From Pseudovirgaria hyperparasitica (taxonomy: Eukaryota; Ascomycota; Dothideomycetes; Acrospermales; Acrospermaceae): a stretch of DNA of 64,000 nt. Where the stretch lies: the NCBI RefSeq assembly GCF_010093815.1, contig NW_022985552.1, positions 930,001-994,000 of the forward strand, read 5' to 3'. Shown here in pieces: positions 33,701-45,872 of this stretch. How positions within the stretch are numbered: the first letter of the stretch is position 1; every line of letters starts with the position of its first letter. The notes under the pieces are model-generated. The model made no database searches. It worked only from the letters and a program-made list of their open reading frames with translations, and was not told the origin of the DNA. The position numbers were made by a program, and so were the translations under genes.

Positions 33701-34198
33701 ACGCTAACGAAAAAGAAATATCATCATAAGTTATAGGATGGTGAGATGAAAGGTTGGCTCCTGGAGGGCCGCTACACATCTGTATATACCAGATCAAGAA
33801 TATAATACTGAATGCATAAGTGTTCCCATGTTCACTACTTGGACTATCAGGGATGCTCTGAGGACTAATCTTGATGTTGGATTCGAAGGCTGTGGCAAGG
33901 TACAACTCACGTAGGTAAGAATCCCAGCTCTGTAACTATTTTGCATTCGTTTCTTATAAGTTTGATGATCTGGCTGTTCAGTGATGTTTTGGTAGCAACG
34001 CATTCTGGACAAGTAGAGGATACACGCGCAAATTCGAATGTTTGATCTACCATGGCAACTTGTTCTTGTTCAGTCAATGATGATCATGAGTGAGATGAAG
34101 CTTCGTGGATATGGGCTGTATTGATCTAAAAGGCATTTAAGACTAGATCGCACAATGGTAACCCGGGCGACGCGATGATACGGCCAGCGCATCTAATA
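33701..34198. other. Convergent intergenic spacer
   Basis: Between the hydrolase stop and the end of the minus-strand gene at 34199. No coding frame or RNA gene was found. Confidence 0.45.
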
Positions 34199-34856
34199 TC
34201 AAGCTCGTTCTGGGGTCCTTACAATGCTGGTTTCTTCCAAATCCTCCCAGTCTCCGATATTAAGGGCGATTTCTACGCTTGGTTTTCCCTGCAAGCGGTG
34301 ATATAGGCCCTGCCAAATTGTTTCCGGTTGCTCATCGATCATAGCTTTGATATGGTTGTAGATCTGGTCACACATAAGTCAGATCTCAACGTGTTGAACT
34401 AAAGTGCACAAGTGTTTCGACATCGTGATGTTGACTTACTCTGGTAGCGGGTGCACCCTTCTTGAGAATAATGACGCATTCTATCCCTCTGCCTTCACAT
34501 CACCTTCATTGCCTCGATTACCCTCATCATTCTCATCAACTTCTTCCGCAGGTGGGATAGTAGAGGATAAGGGGATAGATCTGCTGGCAAATGGAGGGCT
34601 ATAGTGTCCTCTAAAGTCTTTGAGGGATTCCCTCAAAACAAGACGTAAATTTCCGCCGTAAATTGTTCGGTTTTCGGACTGGGTGTTTGTTAGCCACTAG
34701 TCAACTTCGCTCTATATCAGGTCTAAAGCTTACAGATCTGGGCAGTGGGAATTGGAAAGTGCCTCGGACTCTGATAGCATCATCGCTAGGCTCCTCTGCG
34801 TGGGTTTTTGTGTCAGCCTGTCCGCGGTTTAGCAAGCTCTTTTTGTCGCTTTCCAT
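34199..34856 (-). CDS. Previously unlisted four-exon small protein, 161 aa
   Basis: Minus-strand exons are 34856-34734, 34678-34522, 34480-34440 and 34363-34199. Introns 1 (55 nt, GTAAGC, GGCTAAC, CCCAG) and 3 (76 nt, GTAAGT ... GTGTGACCAG) are strong. Intron 2 is only 41 nt (GTAATC ... GATAG) and less certain. Unspliced, the frame would stop at a TAG 118 aa in. The joined protein starts MESDKKSLLNRG and contains VRGTFQFPLPRSSENRTIYG, GGNLRLVLRESLKDFRGHYS, ECVIILKKGAPATRIYNHIK and GLYHRLQGKPSVEIALNIGD, ending in PERA. It is charged, soluble and has no signal peptide. I do not recognise a family. Consistent phase over three introns is the main evidence that it is real. Confidence 0.68.
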
Positions 34857-36196
34857 CTTGGCAATGAAGAGTAGAGAATGTTAGAGCAGAGAAGAGTGCA
34901 GTGGAATCGATTGATGTCCCTGCCTGTGGTCATCTTCATACTCTTTTTATATGCCATCGTAGCCAGATCACACGTCCTTGATCTAGGTTGTCTCTTACGT
35001 ATGAAACCTTCGATGCCATGTCACTCTCGTCAATCCAAAAATGAAGACAGTCGTACAAAGAGATCTCACTTTAGAGGGTCCGGGCATAAAATTCCTTGCC
35101 TTCGTTTCTTTGATCGTAGCGATGATCACAAGGGATACTGTGTCGGCATGAGAGACAGTATGGAGACCATGGCGATATGACTGAGAAATCAGGAAGCCGG
35201 TCAAGGTACAGACAAAAGACACAAGATGCGTGGAGCCTGTTAGACGTCATTTTTCAGTATCAGCATTTCAGTTTCTTTGAAGATCGAAGACTCCAGGCAT
35301 GTTGGCGTGTCTCTCAATGCCATGCCGAAAGCGAGTGAGGTCTCAGGTTCGACACTTGATGGCTCTACGCAGTGTACAGGGTTTGCCGCCTTCGACAAGA
35401 AATGTGAGACACGATCATCCACCCAATGCACATTCCTCGATGCTCTTGTTCAATTGTCAAAGTATTTGCTGTAGGATTTGAGAAATGAAAAATGTATGTA
35501 TGCGTATGTCCGTCACCCGAAAGTGTGTTCTTGTGTTGCATTCATCATTTGTCGTTTGCGAACTAACAGTGGGATACGACTTTCCGTTATGTCTTTTATT
35601 CTTGTTGTAGTTCGTCGATATGGTTTTCCCTCACGTTCACAATATCTAACTCCATATTGTACACGTGATATCATATTTAAAGTCAAAGCATGTTCCACGT
35701 GAAGTTACAAATACGAGGCTGGTTGGTCCGAGGGTCACTAATTAGTCCTAGCGCCGCTTGACCCCTGGCCTGGGCTGTGAACGCCACCGGAGACTTTGCG
35801 ACCAACACCACAGCTTCATTGTCTGCTCATCGACACGGTCACGCCCATGATGGATGGCACGACCACGTAGTGTAGGCCTATTCTTCTTCGAGACACTCTA
35901 CGTTACTGAGTTGACGCTATTCGGTGTATCCAACTCGGATCCATATGAGTCGGGAACTCGATATATTCGACTTCCAAGTCTAGACGCTGCCAAGCTCCTT
36001 CCGCAGGTCAGCTCGAAAGCCTCCTCGCGCACGTCCAATCATTATGATTCGCGACAGTGACCCCGGACCATTTAAGCGAAGTCAACATGCGCTGTGATAC
36101 GAAGGGGACGCCTCCAAAGCCAGGCCTGGCCGGGCTGAAAAATATGAATATTGGCCATGTCGCTCTCACTAGGGTTGTCACGGCCACTTCCCAACC
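34857..36196. other. Gene-free divergent interval
   Basis: About 1.3 kb between the start of the four-exon gene and the start of the DUF3176 gene. Antisense-overlapping short frames at 35240-35474 are open on both strands but lack domains, clear introns or initiation context. They were not called. Confidence 0.4.
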
Positions 36197-38194
36197 ATGA
36201 ACCACTACGCAGGACTTCCTCAAGATGAGGCCAAAGACAAACCTCAGGTTGAGGCCAATGCCATACCGCCATCGCCATCGGAAACAGCGCCCAGTGTAAA
36301 CAGACCGAAGCAGAGAGGCTGCTGGCATGGGTATCGGAGCATTGTGAGCAAGTTTTGGGTCTGGGAGGTGTTCTGTGCCGTCGCATCTCTTGTGCTCATG
36401 GCCGCAATCGTTGGACTGCTCTATTACTACAATCAGAAACCTGTGTCGGAATGGCCTTATCGGTGGAATATTAACTCTGCTGTTGCATTGCTAGGTGTGT
36501 GATAATCTGTATGGAGTGCGAAGTCCAATAGGCTAATGATGTACAAGTCGTACTTATGAAAGCTTCTATGCTCGTTCCAGTGGCTGAGTGTCTGGTCGGT
36601 CCTGCTTCTATTACTCTCGACAATTTTCTCATGCTGCGTAGGGTCAACTGAAGTGGTACTGGTTCGACCGCGGTGAGCGAACACTGAGCGACATCGACAC
36701 TTTCGATAGTGCCAGCCGAGGTGTGGTGGGATCATTAGAACTGTTATGGACACTGAGATTTTGGTATGCAGTCAATTATGGTAGTAAAGGACGCATACTG
36801 ACTTCAGTAGGCATCTTGCTGCTGTTGGAGCAGTGATCATGATCGCGTCGCTATCCATTGATACACTCACTCAGAGTGTTATCGGGACTCACAGCGATCT
36901 CACATACCTTAACAATTCTGCATCATTACCAAGGAATAACATGTACCTCGACTTCGAGAAGCTGTATACGGGCGAGGAGCTTGGAGACCAGATAGCACCT
37001 TCGGAGGTGGTAACCGGTCTCCTACTTGGTTATTCCTGGATAACCGCAATGAAAATCAACGACACCAACATCGATATTCCTATCAATTGTCCCACTGGAT
37101 ATTGCGAATTTGGAAGATACCAGACAATTGCAATCGGTCACCAATGTGTGGATCGTAGCAGCGAAGTTTTCTTCAATGAGACGGTCGGCAAGTGGGCATT
37201 CGAGGACTTTGTAGGCCTGGATCCAACAAATCAAACAATAGTCTCCGCCAACATCTCCATATATCCCGCTCCTGTCAACAAGGGCTACACTAATTTCGGA
37301 CCGCTGCTGTCGCGAACACTGGTTATGTTCAACGATACGACTGGCACAAACCAACTCCCTATCGCAGTCGAATGCATCATGTACTGGCAGATAAGCACGT
37401 TCGAGACCAGTGTCTCAGCCAACGTGCTCAATGAGACTGGCGTCATCGCCTACGTCAATTTGACAGAAGAAGCACAAACTCAATACGGCCAAGCAGCAGG
37501 AATTCGGATGCGTCCCGCCGAGTGCTGGGTCAATGATACACTCATCGAGAAAGCCGATGACTTCAATCTCGGCGTCCCAGAGTGTTCATTCGCAGTGGGT
37601 CCTAGAGCGCAAATCGGGCTGCAGAACACGCTCCAATCGTCCACGTTCGGCTTGAGTGGCGAGATACTGTACTATCCCGAAAAAGAAGTATGGGGCCCGG
37701 CAAGCCAATTCCTACTCAACGTCTTCTTCTTCCAGGAAAGATTGAACGTCACTGACTCTACATCAATGCTGAAATATATCAACACGTTGTGGATGTCCAT
37801 CTCCTGGAGTCTCACGCAGACAATTCGCCAGATTGACCTCACAACTTCCGACGAGCCAATCGTCGGCTACGCCGCGCAGGGTAAAATGTACGTGCATGAG
37901 GACTACTTCGATGTCAATTGGCAATGGCTTTCCGGTCCCATATTCTTAGTGTTACTGAGCTCGGTGTTTTTGCTGATTACGATCTCAACGCACAAGACAC
38001 ACAAGGCGTGGAAGACGTCGAGTCTACCGTTGATATTTCATGGATTGACAAGAGAGCATCGGATGGCGGTGGGTGAGCCGGAGAAAGTGGTGGATATGAT
38101 GGAGTGTGCAGATGAGGAGAAGGTGCGCCTTATGATTTCAGAATCGGATGGTGGTGTGAGGTTGGTGAGTCGGAGCCGACCTGTGAGCGCCTAG
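36197..38194 (+). CDS. DUF3176 integral membrane protein
   Basis: Exons 36197-36494, 36548-36594 (47 nt), 36642-36763 and 36811-38194 give 616 aa, in phase throughout. The family hallmarks appear only after splicing: a hydrophobic helix WEVFCAVASLVLMAAIVGLL, LMKASMLVPVAECLGQLKW, then DIDTFDSASRGVVGSLELLW followed by a third helix. A large loop of about 350 residues rich in N-x-S/T and Cys follows, presumably extracytosolic, then a final helix (IFLVLLSSVFLLITIS) and a short cytosolic tail. DUF3176 proteins are numerous in Pezizomycotina and uncharacterised. A surface or vacuolar membrane location is suggested by the glycosylation-rich loop (inference). Confidence 0.88.
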
Positions 38195-39537
38195 GATTGG
38201 ATCGAGGATTTGGGTCGATACTGTGTAGCGAAGGAGTTGCTGTTGTGTTTCGAATAATTAGATCAATGCATTCTAATCTTGCCCCACGATGTTACTACAC
38301 AGGGTCATGTTATTTACTTTGTTCCTAAGCAGCATCACTTGGCTTCGAATTGGTAATGTATAAATCTTCATTCTGGGTCACTTCGTATCCAACTCGTACA
38401 ACTGGAAGTGAAAATGAACAGTGCATATCGGTGCTATCTTTCACAGTTCTGAAGTAGCACCATGAGAAACGTCTGCCGTCATATACGGACGGTCAGAAGA
38501 GGGCCTCATATACTGCAGTAGTATCGCTGTTCCCACATCAGTCTCTCGGGCTACTCTCTGTGTAGATATACCATGAGCACCAGACAACCATTCTTCATTC
38601 CGGTAGCACATGACCAGAATAGTGACAGCTATAGCTTCTCCAAGATTAGTAAGGACGATCACGTAACACTCCGACGTTCACTATTTGGCGCTTTATCTAC
38701 AAGACTAACACCACACCGTAGTCTGGTGAAGTGGCGGAGCAACACTTCCTTTTCTCAACTATTTTCTGGCTGGACTTGATCTATACGAATACGACTGCAG
38801 GGGTCGGAACTACAAACTGCATTCGTCTCTATCTCGTCGTCGCCACAAGATAAAATAAATCCCACGAATACCTCAGCACAGTGTTTTGTATGAGGTACCG
38901 GTTCAGATATTCTTTATTTTAGACCTCGCACAATATCGCCCCAATCCTTCAAGTCAGGGGTTAGGCAAGCCGCGAACGAATCATTTGTCCACCCCCTGAG
39001 TGCCATATATTCGAAACTAGGTTGCGCTGAGTACATAGACTGCACAGCTCCTAGGCGCTTGTGATAGTAGCATCTCACCCGAAATAATTACCTATTCCAT
39101 GTTGTAGCCTAAATACCGCCTAATGATACTCATACCAACACTGCTCCACCCGGCAGTTGCAGCTGCTTCAAGGTAACATGAAGCTAATTGCCGGTGCTTG
39201 GATCAGTGTTCATTGATTCGAATGAACAGCGGTCGTCTGGAATATGCACAGACCCATTACGTGTGTTACTCCCAAGCACTCATGTTGCGTCCTAGAGTCG
39301 TGATTCACTACAAGACTTCACAAAGTGAAACCAACGTGCTGGGCCACGTGTGACCGAACTACCGTCGTCTGAGTTTGAAATTCCACAATGCTGCGACTGA
39401 ACACAGATTTTCAATGTGATTGACTATTGACTTGGGCGGTCTCTCTCGTTTTCTTCCAAACATTGGTCTCGCTATATACATGAACCTTCGCCGATCTGAT
39501 AGTACACCCACGGTTAGACGTCGAGTTTCCGTCGGCG
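38195..39537. other. Gene-free interval
   Basis: About 1.3 kb between two plus-strand genes. Small frames at 38441-38779 have no domain. The interval presumably contains the 3' end of the DUF3176 transcript and the promoter of the next gene. Confidence 0.45.
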
Positions 39538-40709
39538 ATGTCGTCCAACGGACCGATGCCGCCAGGCATACCAGGTGTAGTCTTACCACCGAATGTGCAC
39601 GAGACGCGAACTCTTGAAGCGATTGCATCGATGACACCCTTTGCTGCTCTAGCAATTCTTGCAGTGGCATTGCGGTTCTACTCTCGCAGATTGATCAAAA
39701 CCTACTATGGCCTCGATGACCAACTGTGTCTAGTAGCCTTGATCTTCTCCCTTGGTATTTACGCAAACGCATTGATGAGTATGGCCAAGACAACCGCTTT
39801 GAGGGACAAGCTAATGCTCCACAGTGGTATACTATGGATCTGGCAGACATCTTGCAGTTGTATCCATATTCGACAGGACTGCTTACTTCAAGTGTCTGTT
39901 TGCGTTCCAAATCGGTTATGCTCACGCAATCTTCTTCAACAAGATTTCTATGTTGAACCTCTATACGCGAATCTTCTCTACAAAAAGCTACAAGATCTCG
40001 GCATGGGTGGTAGAGGGTATGGTATTTGCTTGGTACATCGCGGTAGTCGGTGTCTCTATATTCAGTTGCTACCCTATACAAGGATTCTGGAACAAAGCAA
40101 TGGTACCTCCGGCGAAATGTATCCGGACGAAGTTGTTCTTCGTTGGAAATGCGATGCCAAACCTTGCTACGGACATGATCATCCTTATCTTGCCCATACG
40201 TGGCATTTGGGCCCTTCGACTGACGATATCTCAAAGGATCTCATTGTCATTTTTGTTTCTCTTGGGCAGCTTGTATGTCGTTCCCACAGCCAACACTTAC
40301 CATTCCTCTCTCTGGTAGAGCTTTGCTGACCATTCGAAGGATCCCAGTTGCCAGTGCGGTACGCTTTGCTGCACAGTTCGGTGTGGATAAGACAGATTTC
40401 ACATGGACCATGCACGACACAGTCATCTGGACATCGCTACAAACTAGCATTGGGATAATCTGCGCTTGCCTACCAACGCTTCGCCCACTTCTACAGAAGT
40501 TCTTAACCAATTCTAAACGCCGTGGCTCTGAGCAGCACCACGAGATGTCAAAGGGATCAGGGACTTTTGGCCCGTTCTTCAAAGATCCGTTTGAGATGGT
40601 GACAATAATATGCGCGGATGATTCTGAAGCGGCGCCACTCGCACCACCAGGTCGCATACGGGCGGAAACGCAGGTTGAGGTTGTTTACTCTTCGAAGGAC
40701 AACATCTGA
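39538..40709 (+). CDS. Rhodopsin-domain (PTH11/SAT4-like) membrane protein
   Basis: Exons 39538-39778, 39825-40272 and 40340-40709 give 352 aa. Intron 1 (46 nt) carries GTATGG, GCTAATG and CACAG. Intron 2 (67 nt) carries GTATGT, GCTGACC and GAAG. Splicing gives ALMMVYYGSGRHLAVV, then AIFFNKISMLNLYTRIFSTK, the family's central helix, then CYPIQGFWNK, KLFFVGNAMPNLATDMIILI and SLGIICACLPTLRPLL-type helices. It starts with a short extracellular N-terminus (MSSNGPMPPGIPGVV) and has no CFEM domain. It ends in a polar cytosolic tail. Function is unknown. Related proteins are candidate receptors or membrane scaffolds. Confidence 0.87.
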
Positions 40710-41319
40710 CACGGTCTGCGCCAGATTTGAGCAAAGACCCTGCTGTTTCATGCCCTTGGCAGCAATGTGGGCCATCCAGTTTTCGATGCATGGCATCCAA
40801 AGTTACAAACAGAGTGTGGACACAGCTACAACACGAAGCGCTACGTTACGGCGGGCTCAGTTCAGTACGGAGTCTTTATTTAATTGTTGCAATCAATGGG
40901 ACTGTAGTGCAGCGTCTTGAATACTGTGCGCAACAGTTGTTACTCGGGGTGAAGGAATCTTGTCCTGAAGGGCTAATGAATATACAATACATCGGATCTC
41001 TATCCTACAATTTAGAGATCGCACTCCGGGCGTTGCAGGTAAATGTTTACAATTTAACGGTCGTGTAGGTCTAGACTTATTGATCTAAAGATTATAAAAT
41101 CATATCTCCTGAACAGCAAGCTACTTCCTATATATGACACCGAGGAATATGGTCACCAAAGGCGTACCGGTACATCTGGGAAGAACGGCCTCGCCAGTTA
41201 GCTACTGCCAAATATTGTAATTCACTTCGGCTGGTGCGTCTTGCACACAAGAACAAAAAGCCAAATAATGTAACAAAGTCGCTTAATTCACCCCTTTCGT
41301 ATATGATTGATGGTCCAGC
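40710..41319. other. Convergent intergenic spacer
   Basis: Between the stop codons of the rhodopsin-domain gene and the minus-strand gene ending at 41320. No supportable gene. AT-rich in 41040-41300. Confidence 0.45.
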
Positions 41320-43051
41320 TTACAGAATATATACCGGCAGTCTTGTATTCATCAATCTCCCTGGCAGCACATTCAAATCACCGTCCTCATAATCATGCAA
41401 TAAGCCCCACAAACCCATCCTCCACATCAACGCCACCCAGACATCCTCTCTCAGTCTCTTCTTCTCTAGGGATATTGAATGCGCGCTTGCCGGACTGTAG
41501 TAGCTACCTGACGTTGTCCCAGTGCCACTGTTCGCCGCTGCAACAAGGGGACGGATCTCATTGAAGTAGTGCTCGAACAACTCCTGTTCCGTATCACAGT
41601 CACGACTCGACAAGAACGATTCGAGATCATCAAGCTGCGCTAGCACAGTGGTAACATGGGAGCCTGCGACGCTGATGACGGTAGCTTTTGGTTGTGCCAA
41701 GAGCCATTCGTCGATATTGTCGATTGCATCGTGGACTTTCTCGAGGAGGTCGATATCGATCTCATCATCTTTCGTTCGCCAGACATCGGTGAGGTCTTCC
41801 CAGGCTTCTATGATACTTTGAACCTGTGAAGATACGTGTGGAAATGTCGCGAGTTTGCGAATCTGTGCGATGATTTCAGTTACAATGGTTAGGGCGCTGA
41901 ATGCGTCGTTCCAGGGATCTTTGGTCGGATTGGGAAGCCGTCGAAATGAGGATCCGCGAATACGAATGTTCGTGGAGAGCATAGCTACGAGCTCGAAGGA
42001 TACTAGGTAATATGAATACTTGTTCCTGCAGATAGCTGGGTAGCTTTGACTTACCAGACCGGACATGATCACGTCGCTTGAACCACTTCTCGATTGTATC
42101 TTGCTTGCACCCGACAAGCTGTAGCGTACGACGAATCTCTTGGTCTCCACCAAAATTCAATGCCAGATCATCATACATCGTCTCCACACACCCGAATACG
42201 AGCTTTCGTACGTTGACAGCGGGCATTGTTCGTCGCTCTCCAAATTCCGTCATGCTGAATACCGAGAAGCTCACCCCGAGTCCTAGCCCGACATACTGCG
42301 ACGACGTCAAGATCATTCCGTTTCCTTCCGCACGCAGATTGTCCGTGTCCGGATCAAACGTGCGCCACCGCATCCCCAGCATGACTGCCAGCTCCGCCAG
42401 ATGACTCATCGTTGTCTGCGCATACGGCTTCAGCACACTATCTGGCATATAATCCCACGAGCGCTTGCGCTTCTGCATCTGCACGACCATACTGTAATCG
42501 GGCGCACCATACTTGATCCCCTTGGGCGTCATCGCATGCTTCGCATCCCACGCACGCCCGGCCCTCTCAGCACGCTGCAACATCGTCAACAGCGAAACCC
42601 ACGTCGCGCGCTCGTCATCGATCGTATGAACGCGCCGGAACCGATTCGTGGTGTTCGCCGCTTCACGGTCCTCGACTTCCTGTGCGCTTTCATCGATCGT
42701 GTTACTCGCGACGTAGCTTTCGTCAGAACCGTCAATGTTCGTAATTCCGCGGCCTGGTACAGGGCCGCGCTTGTTTTCCGGCGTGCCAACGAAGAGGACT
42801 GGGGTCTCGAAGAGTACTTCGAAGCGCACTTCGTTGAGGCGGAAGCGCCGCCGTGTGCTATGGGCCCAGTGGCCCATGACGGGCTTTGCACATTTGCGGT
42901 ATCCTTCAGCAGAGGCGAGGTATTGCTGGAGGGCTTGGGCGATAGCGACGACAAATGCGATAATAGAGATGATAAGCGAGACGATGGCGATGATGTTAGA
43001 AGTGTTGTCGGGGGCTTCGGATGCCATTTGGGGTTGGCCTGAATCGGACAT
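41320..43051 (-). CDS. Membrane-anchored fungal protein of unknown function (modin-like annotation in some genomes)
   Basis: Minus-strand exons 43051-42055 and 42002-41320 give 559 aa. The 52-nt intron is GTAAGT ... TACCTAG. The ATG at 43051 (MSDSGQP) was preferred. One N-terminal transmembrane helix (SNIIAIVSLIISIIAFVVAI) is followed directly by LQQYLASAEGYRKCAKPVMG and HWAHSTRRRFR, then RFEVLFETPVLF. The rest is soluble, with no enzymatic motif I recognise, and ends in a helical region (ALTIVTEIIAQIRKLATF and onward). From memory, proteins with this YLASAEGYR block are widespread in Pezizomycotina and are sometimes labelled modin, without a demonstrated role. That label is a weak recollection and not a functional claim. 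The single anchor and large cytosolic domain suggest a membrane-tethered scaffold. Confidence 0.82.
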
Positions 43052-43962
43052 CTTCAATGTTCGTGCTCTATTTCGTGACTCAAGCTGTTCTCTCTTCTGT
43101 GCTTGATTGATCGATGTAGCGATTGAGGCGCGACGAAGCCTGGATGTAGGGAAACGACTGAATAGGAAAGCGGGTTGGGGAAAAGTAATAGAGTCGTAAT
43201 GTACTATACGGCACTTCCTAGCTCTTGGATTCCTCTATCGTCTCAGATCTAGAAAACTTGCGACACAAGGCTGTTCAGGCATCGCGGAGAAGATGTCATG
43301 TGTACAAAGCCTTGTGAACATGGCCATGAAGTCCATTTCTATTTAGCTTTCAGCTGAGGAGATAGGTGGACGCCACACAGCGATCCTTCGGGGGGGGGCT
43401 AAATCTGGACCGTTGTTGAAAGCCGTGCCGCAAATTAGCGCTATTAGGTTATTCATATTAAATCTCGTGATCCGTTCAAGTATCGTTTATTCGCTGCTAT
43501 TTTTCGACGCAAATTGATCTATGTTCCAACGACCTGGTTCTTGCGGCGTCGTCCTGCGAAAGTTTTTGGTACTGTACGGGCGGTTGCCTCGGGCCTGTCC
43601 GTCGTATATTCACGTTGCGCTTGTATAGATAGAGACTAGCGTACCCCTTAACTTGACCAGCTTGTCGCCCAGTGGGAACAGGTGGAGTTACAACTTCAAT
43701 TCTATTGCTCATGCGAAGGAGTTCTGTAAGTCATCGTATGGAGTAGGAAGACATAGTAGAGACGGCAACATATCAGAATTGAGAATCGAGGCCCCTGACA
43801 TTCCACAGTCTACTAATTACTGTATTCGTACAACAACTTGATGTACACGTGACAGAAATGAAGGGTCATTTCTTCTTGCTTACCCGCGCCGCAATGCTGC
43901 CAATGGTTTGTTTCTATTCCTGAGGATCTCAACTTAGATACTATTTACAGTTATTGGAACAT
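43052..43962. other. Gene-free interval
   Basis: About 0.9 kb upstream of the minus-strand gene starting at 43051. It contains a run of nine G at about 43389-43397. No coding frame with support. Confidence 0.45.
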
Positions 43963-45774
43963 CTAGTACACTGGCACGGGAATCGAATCCAGAGTATATG
44001 TGAACGAATCAACCGAACTCTGGTCGTAAACACAATCCATATTCACCCCGTCAGTCCAGTACGGACGAAGAGGATATGAGCAGATCTTCCCCTTCGCACC
44101 CTTGTTAGCGCCAGACTCAACAGTGGCGTTTAGCAGCGTCGGATTGACACCACCTTCGACCCACTCGATCAGACTACCGAAAACGTTTTGCGGAAACGGC
44201 GCTGGTTGCGTCGTGCTAGGTGCGCAATGACCAGCCCCTGGGATGAGAAACAGCCGATACCAGTCGTCCAGAGCGGCAACACTGTCGGTGTAACTGAGCT
44301 TAGGGTACATGACTGAGCGCACGGATTCATAATAGCGGACTGATGAGGCAGTCGGGACACTGTCATCGCTTTCGCCATGGAAGTGGATCACTTTGCCACC
44401 AGCAGTTTGGAAGTCCTCGAGATCAGGCCATGTTGTCTCAATGCTGTCTTGGAATTTCTGGAGCGCTTGAAGCATCCAGCTGCGGAGTTTGTCGTAGTCC
44501 ACTGTGCTGAGGTCAATGCTTGTAGTTGCAACCTCATTGAGGAGATAGTCAACAAACTGGTTACCGATACCAGATGCTGAGACGGAGTAGCCACCAGTTG
44601 TGGAGTTGTAGGTTGCGGCAGCGTCGCCGAACGTTGCCACGGGCTGAAAAGGTATGTATACCTGACGACCCTTGGAATCACGGAGTCCATTAAGTAGGAT
44701 CTTTGCAATGTTGATGGCTCCGGCGGAGACTGTTCCATTGACGGCAGGCGAAGGTGCTCCGCCACCCATCTGGCGCTTTCGCTTGCCAGGGGCACCTCCA
44801 CCACCAATTCCTCCTATTGTAGCAGCACAGGAGTAGGGTCTACCAAGAACCGAGTCGAGGTCGAAGTGTGTCTTGCAAAGATCTGTACGGCTAACAACAC
44901 CGTCGACAATTCCATCAAGACCATCACATGCGGCGATCGTGGCGTTGTTGATGGCTGTGAGTTCACACTTCGAAGGTGCATAGTTATTGAGCGTCTCAGC
45001 AACTGCTGGGAATAAGTGGTTGACCTGCTGGAACGCTTGTCTGAATGCTGGGGCTCCGATAGCCGCACCGTCAAATTGCGAGCCAAACCTCTGAACCTGA
45101 CTCCAGCCCTCACGACCACCCTCGGAACAGCCTTGGTAATACGAGTAGAAGTCTTCGATGCCGTAAAATTTGCGAGTGAGTTCCTTGCCAAGCACGCTCA
45201 TCTCGTGGATTGCTTTGTAGCCGAATGCGTAGAGAGCGTCGTAGTTGAGAGTCCCATTTGCCTTTAGCAATACATCAGTCAGTTGAGCGCTCCAGCTTCC
45301 GAACCCTCCATCCGTTGTTCCAGTCGCAGCACCAAACACGAGACCTTGGGAGAGACCTCCGGATCCAGATGAGATGGAGAAGCCGCCACCACCGGATGAT
45401 AGGTACCGATTCTGGAACTCGCTAGGCGCTGGGAGCCAGTACCACAAATTTGTCTGCTGGGAATTAGCATGGCTCTCACAAGGTGGAAGTCATCTTACTG
45501 CTTCGCCATCGCTGCCATCATGCGTGTAAGAGAATGTTACATTGCAGAAGTTTAGACCACTTCCAGCAGGATACAAATTGCTTGATGCTACGGAGTAGTT
45601 TGTGACGGTGTTTGTGGTGACTGAGTCGACGTTGATAGTGATACCAGTGATGAATTCGCTTGCAGGCAGGACCGACTGAACATAAGAGACAGTGCATACG
45701 CTACTGAGACTGGAGTTCAATGCTGCAGACACGCCAACTACAGCCATGGCTGACAATGAGATGATTGAACGCAT
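43963..45774 (-). CDS. Secreted tannase / feruloyl-esterase family protein
   Basis: Minus-strand exons 45774-45499 and 45453-43963 give 588 aa. The 45-nt intron has GTAAGA, GCTAATT and CAGCAG. The ATG at 45774 gives a signal peptide MRSIISLSAMAVVGVSA. Catalytic triad: Ser in GCSEGGR (about residue 200), Asp in HFHGESDDSVP, His in PGAGHCAP. The lid-domain calcium loop CDGLDGIVDGVV is present. Paired cysteines typical of the fold are kept. The family hydrolyses gallate or feruloyl esters of plant polyphenols and cell walls. The exact ester specificity cannot be read here. Many N-x-S/T sites support secretion. A TATA box lies about 91-98 bases upstream of the ATG. Confidence 0.93.
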
Positions 45775-45864
45775 ATCAAACACAGTTCGCCCGTGAAAAG
45801 AGAGCTAGAAGGACTGATGACGCGATGGCGGTACGGTACGAGATGTGCGATATGTAGAACCATA

Positions 45865-45872
45865 CTTATATA
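45865..45872 (-). promoter_or_regulatory. TATA box of the tannase-family gene
   Basis: On the minus strand the sequence reads agtatataagta, placed about 91-98 bases upstream of the ATG at 45774. The spacing and the downstream C/T-rich leader fit a regulated fungal promoter. Confidence 0.55.

Noticed and set aside
42401-43106. Overlapping plus-strand frames (213 and 123 aa)
   Set aside because: They are shadows of the membrane-anchored protein on the minus strand, with Arg-rich antisense composition.
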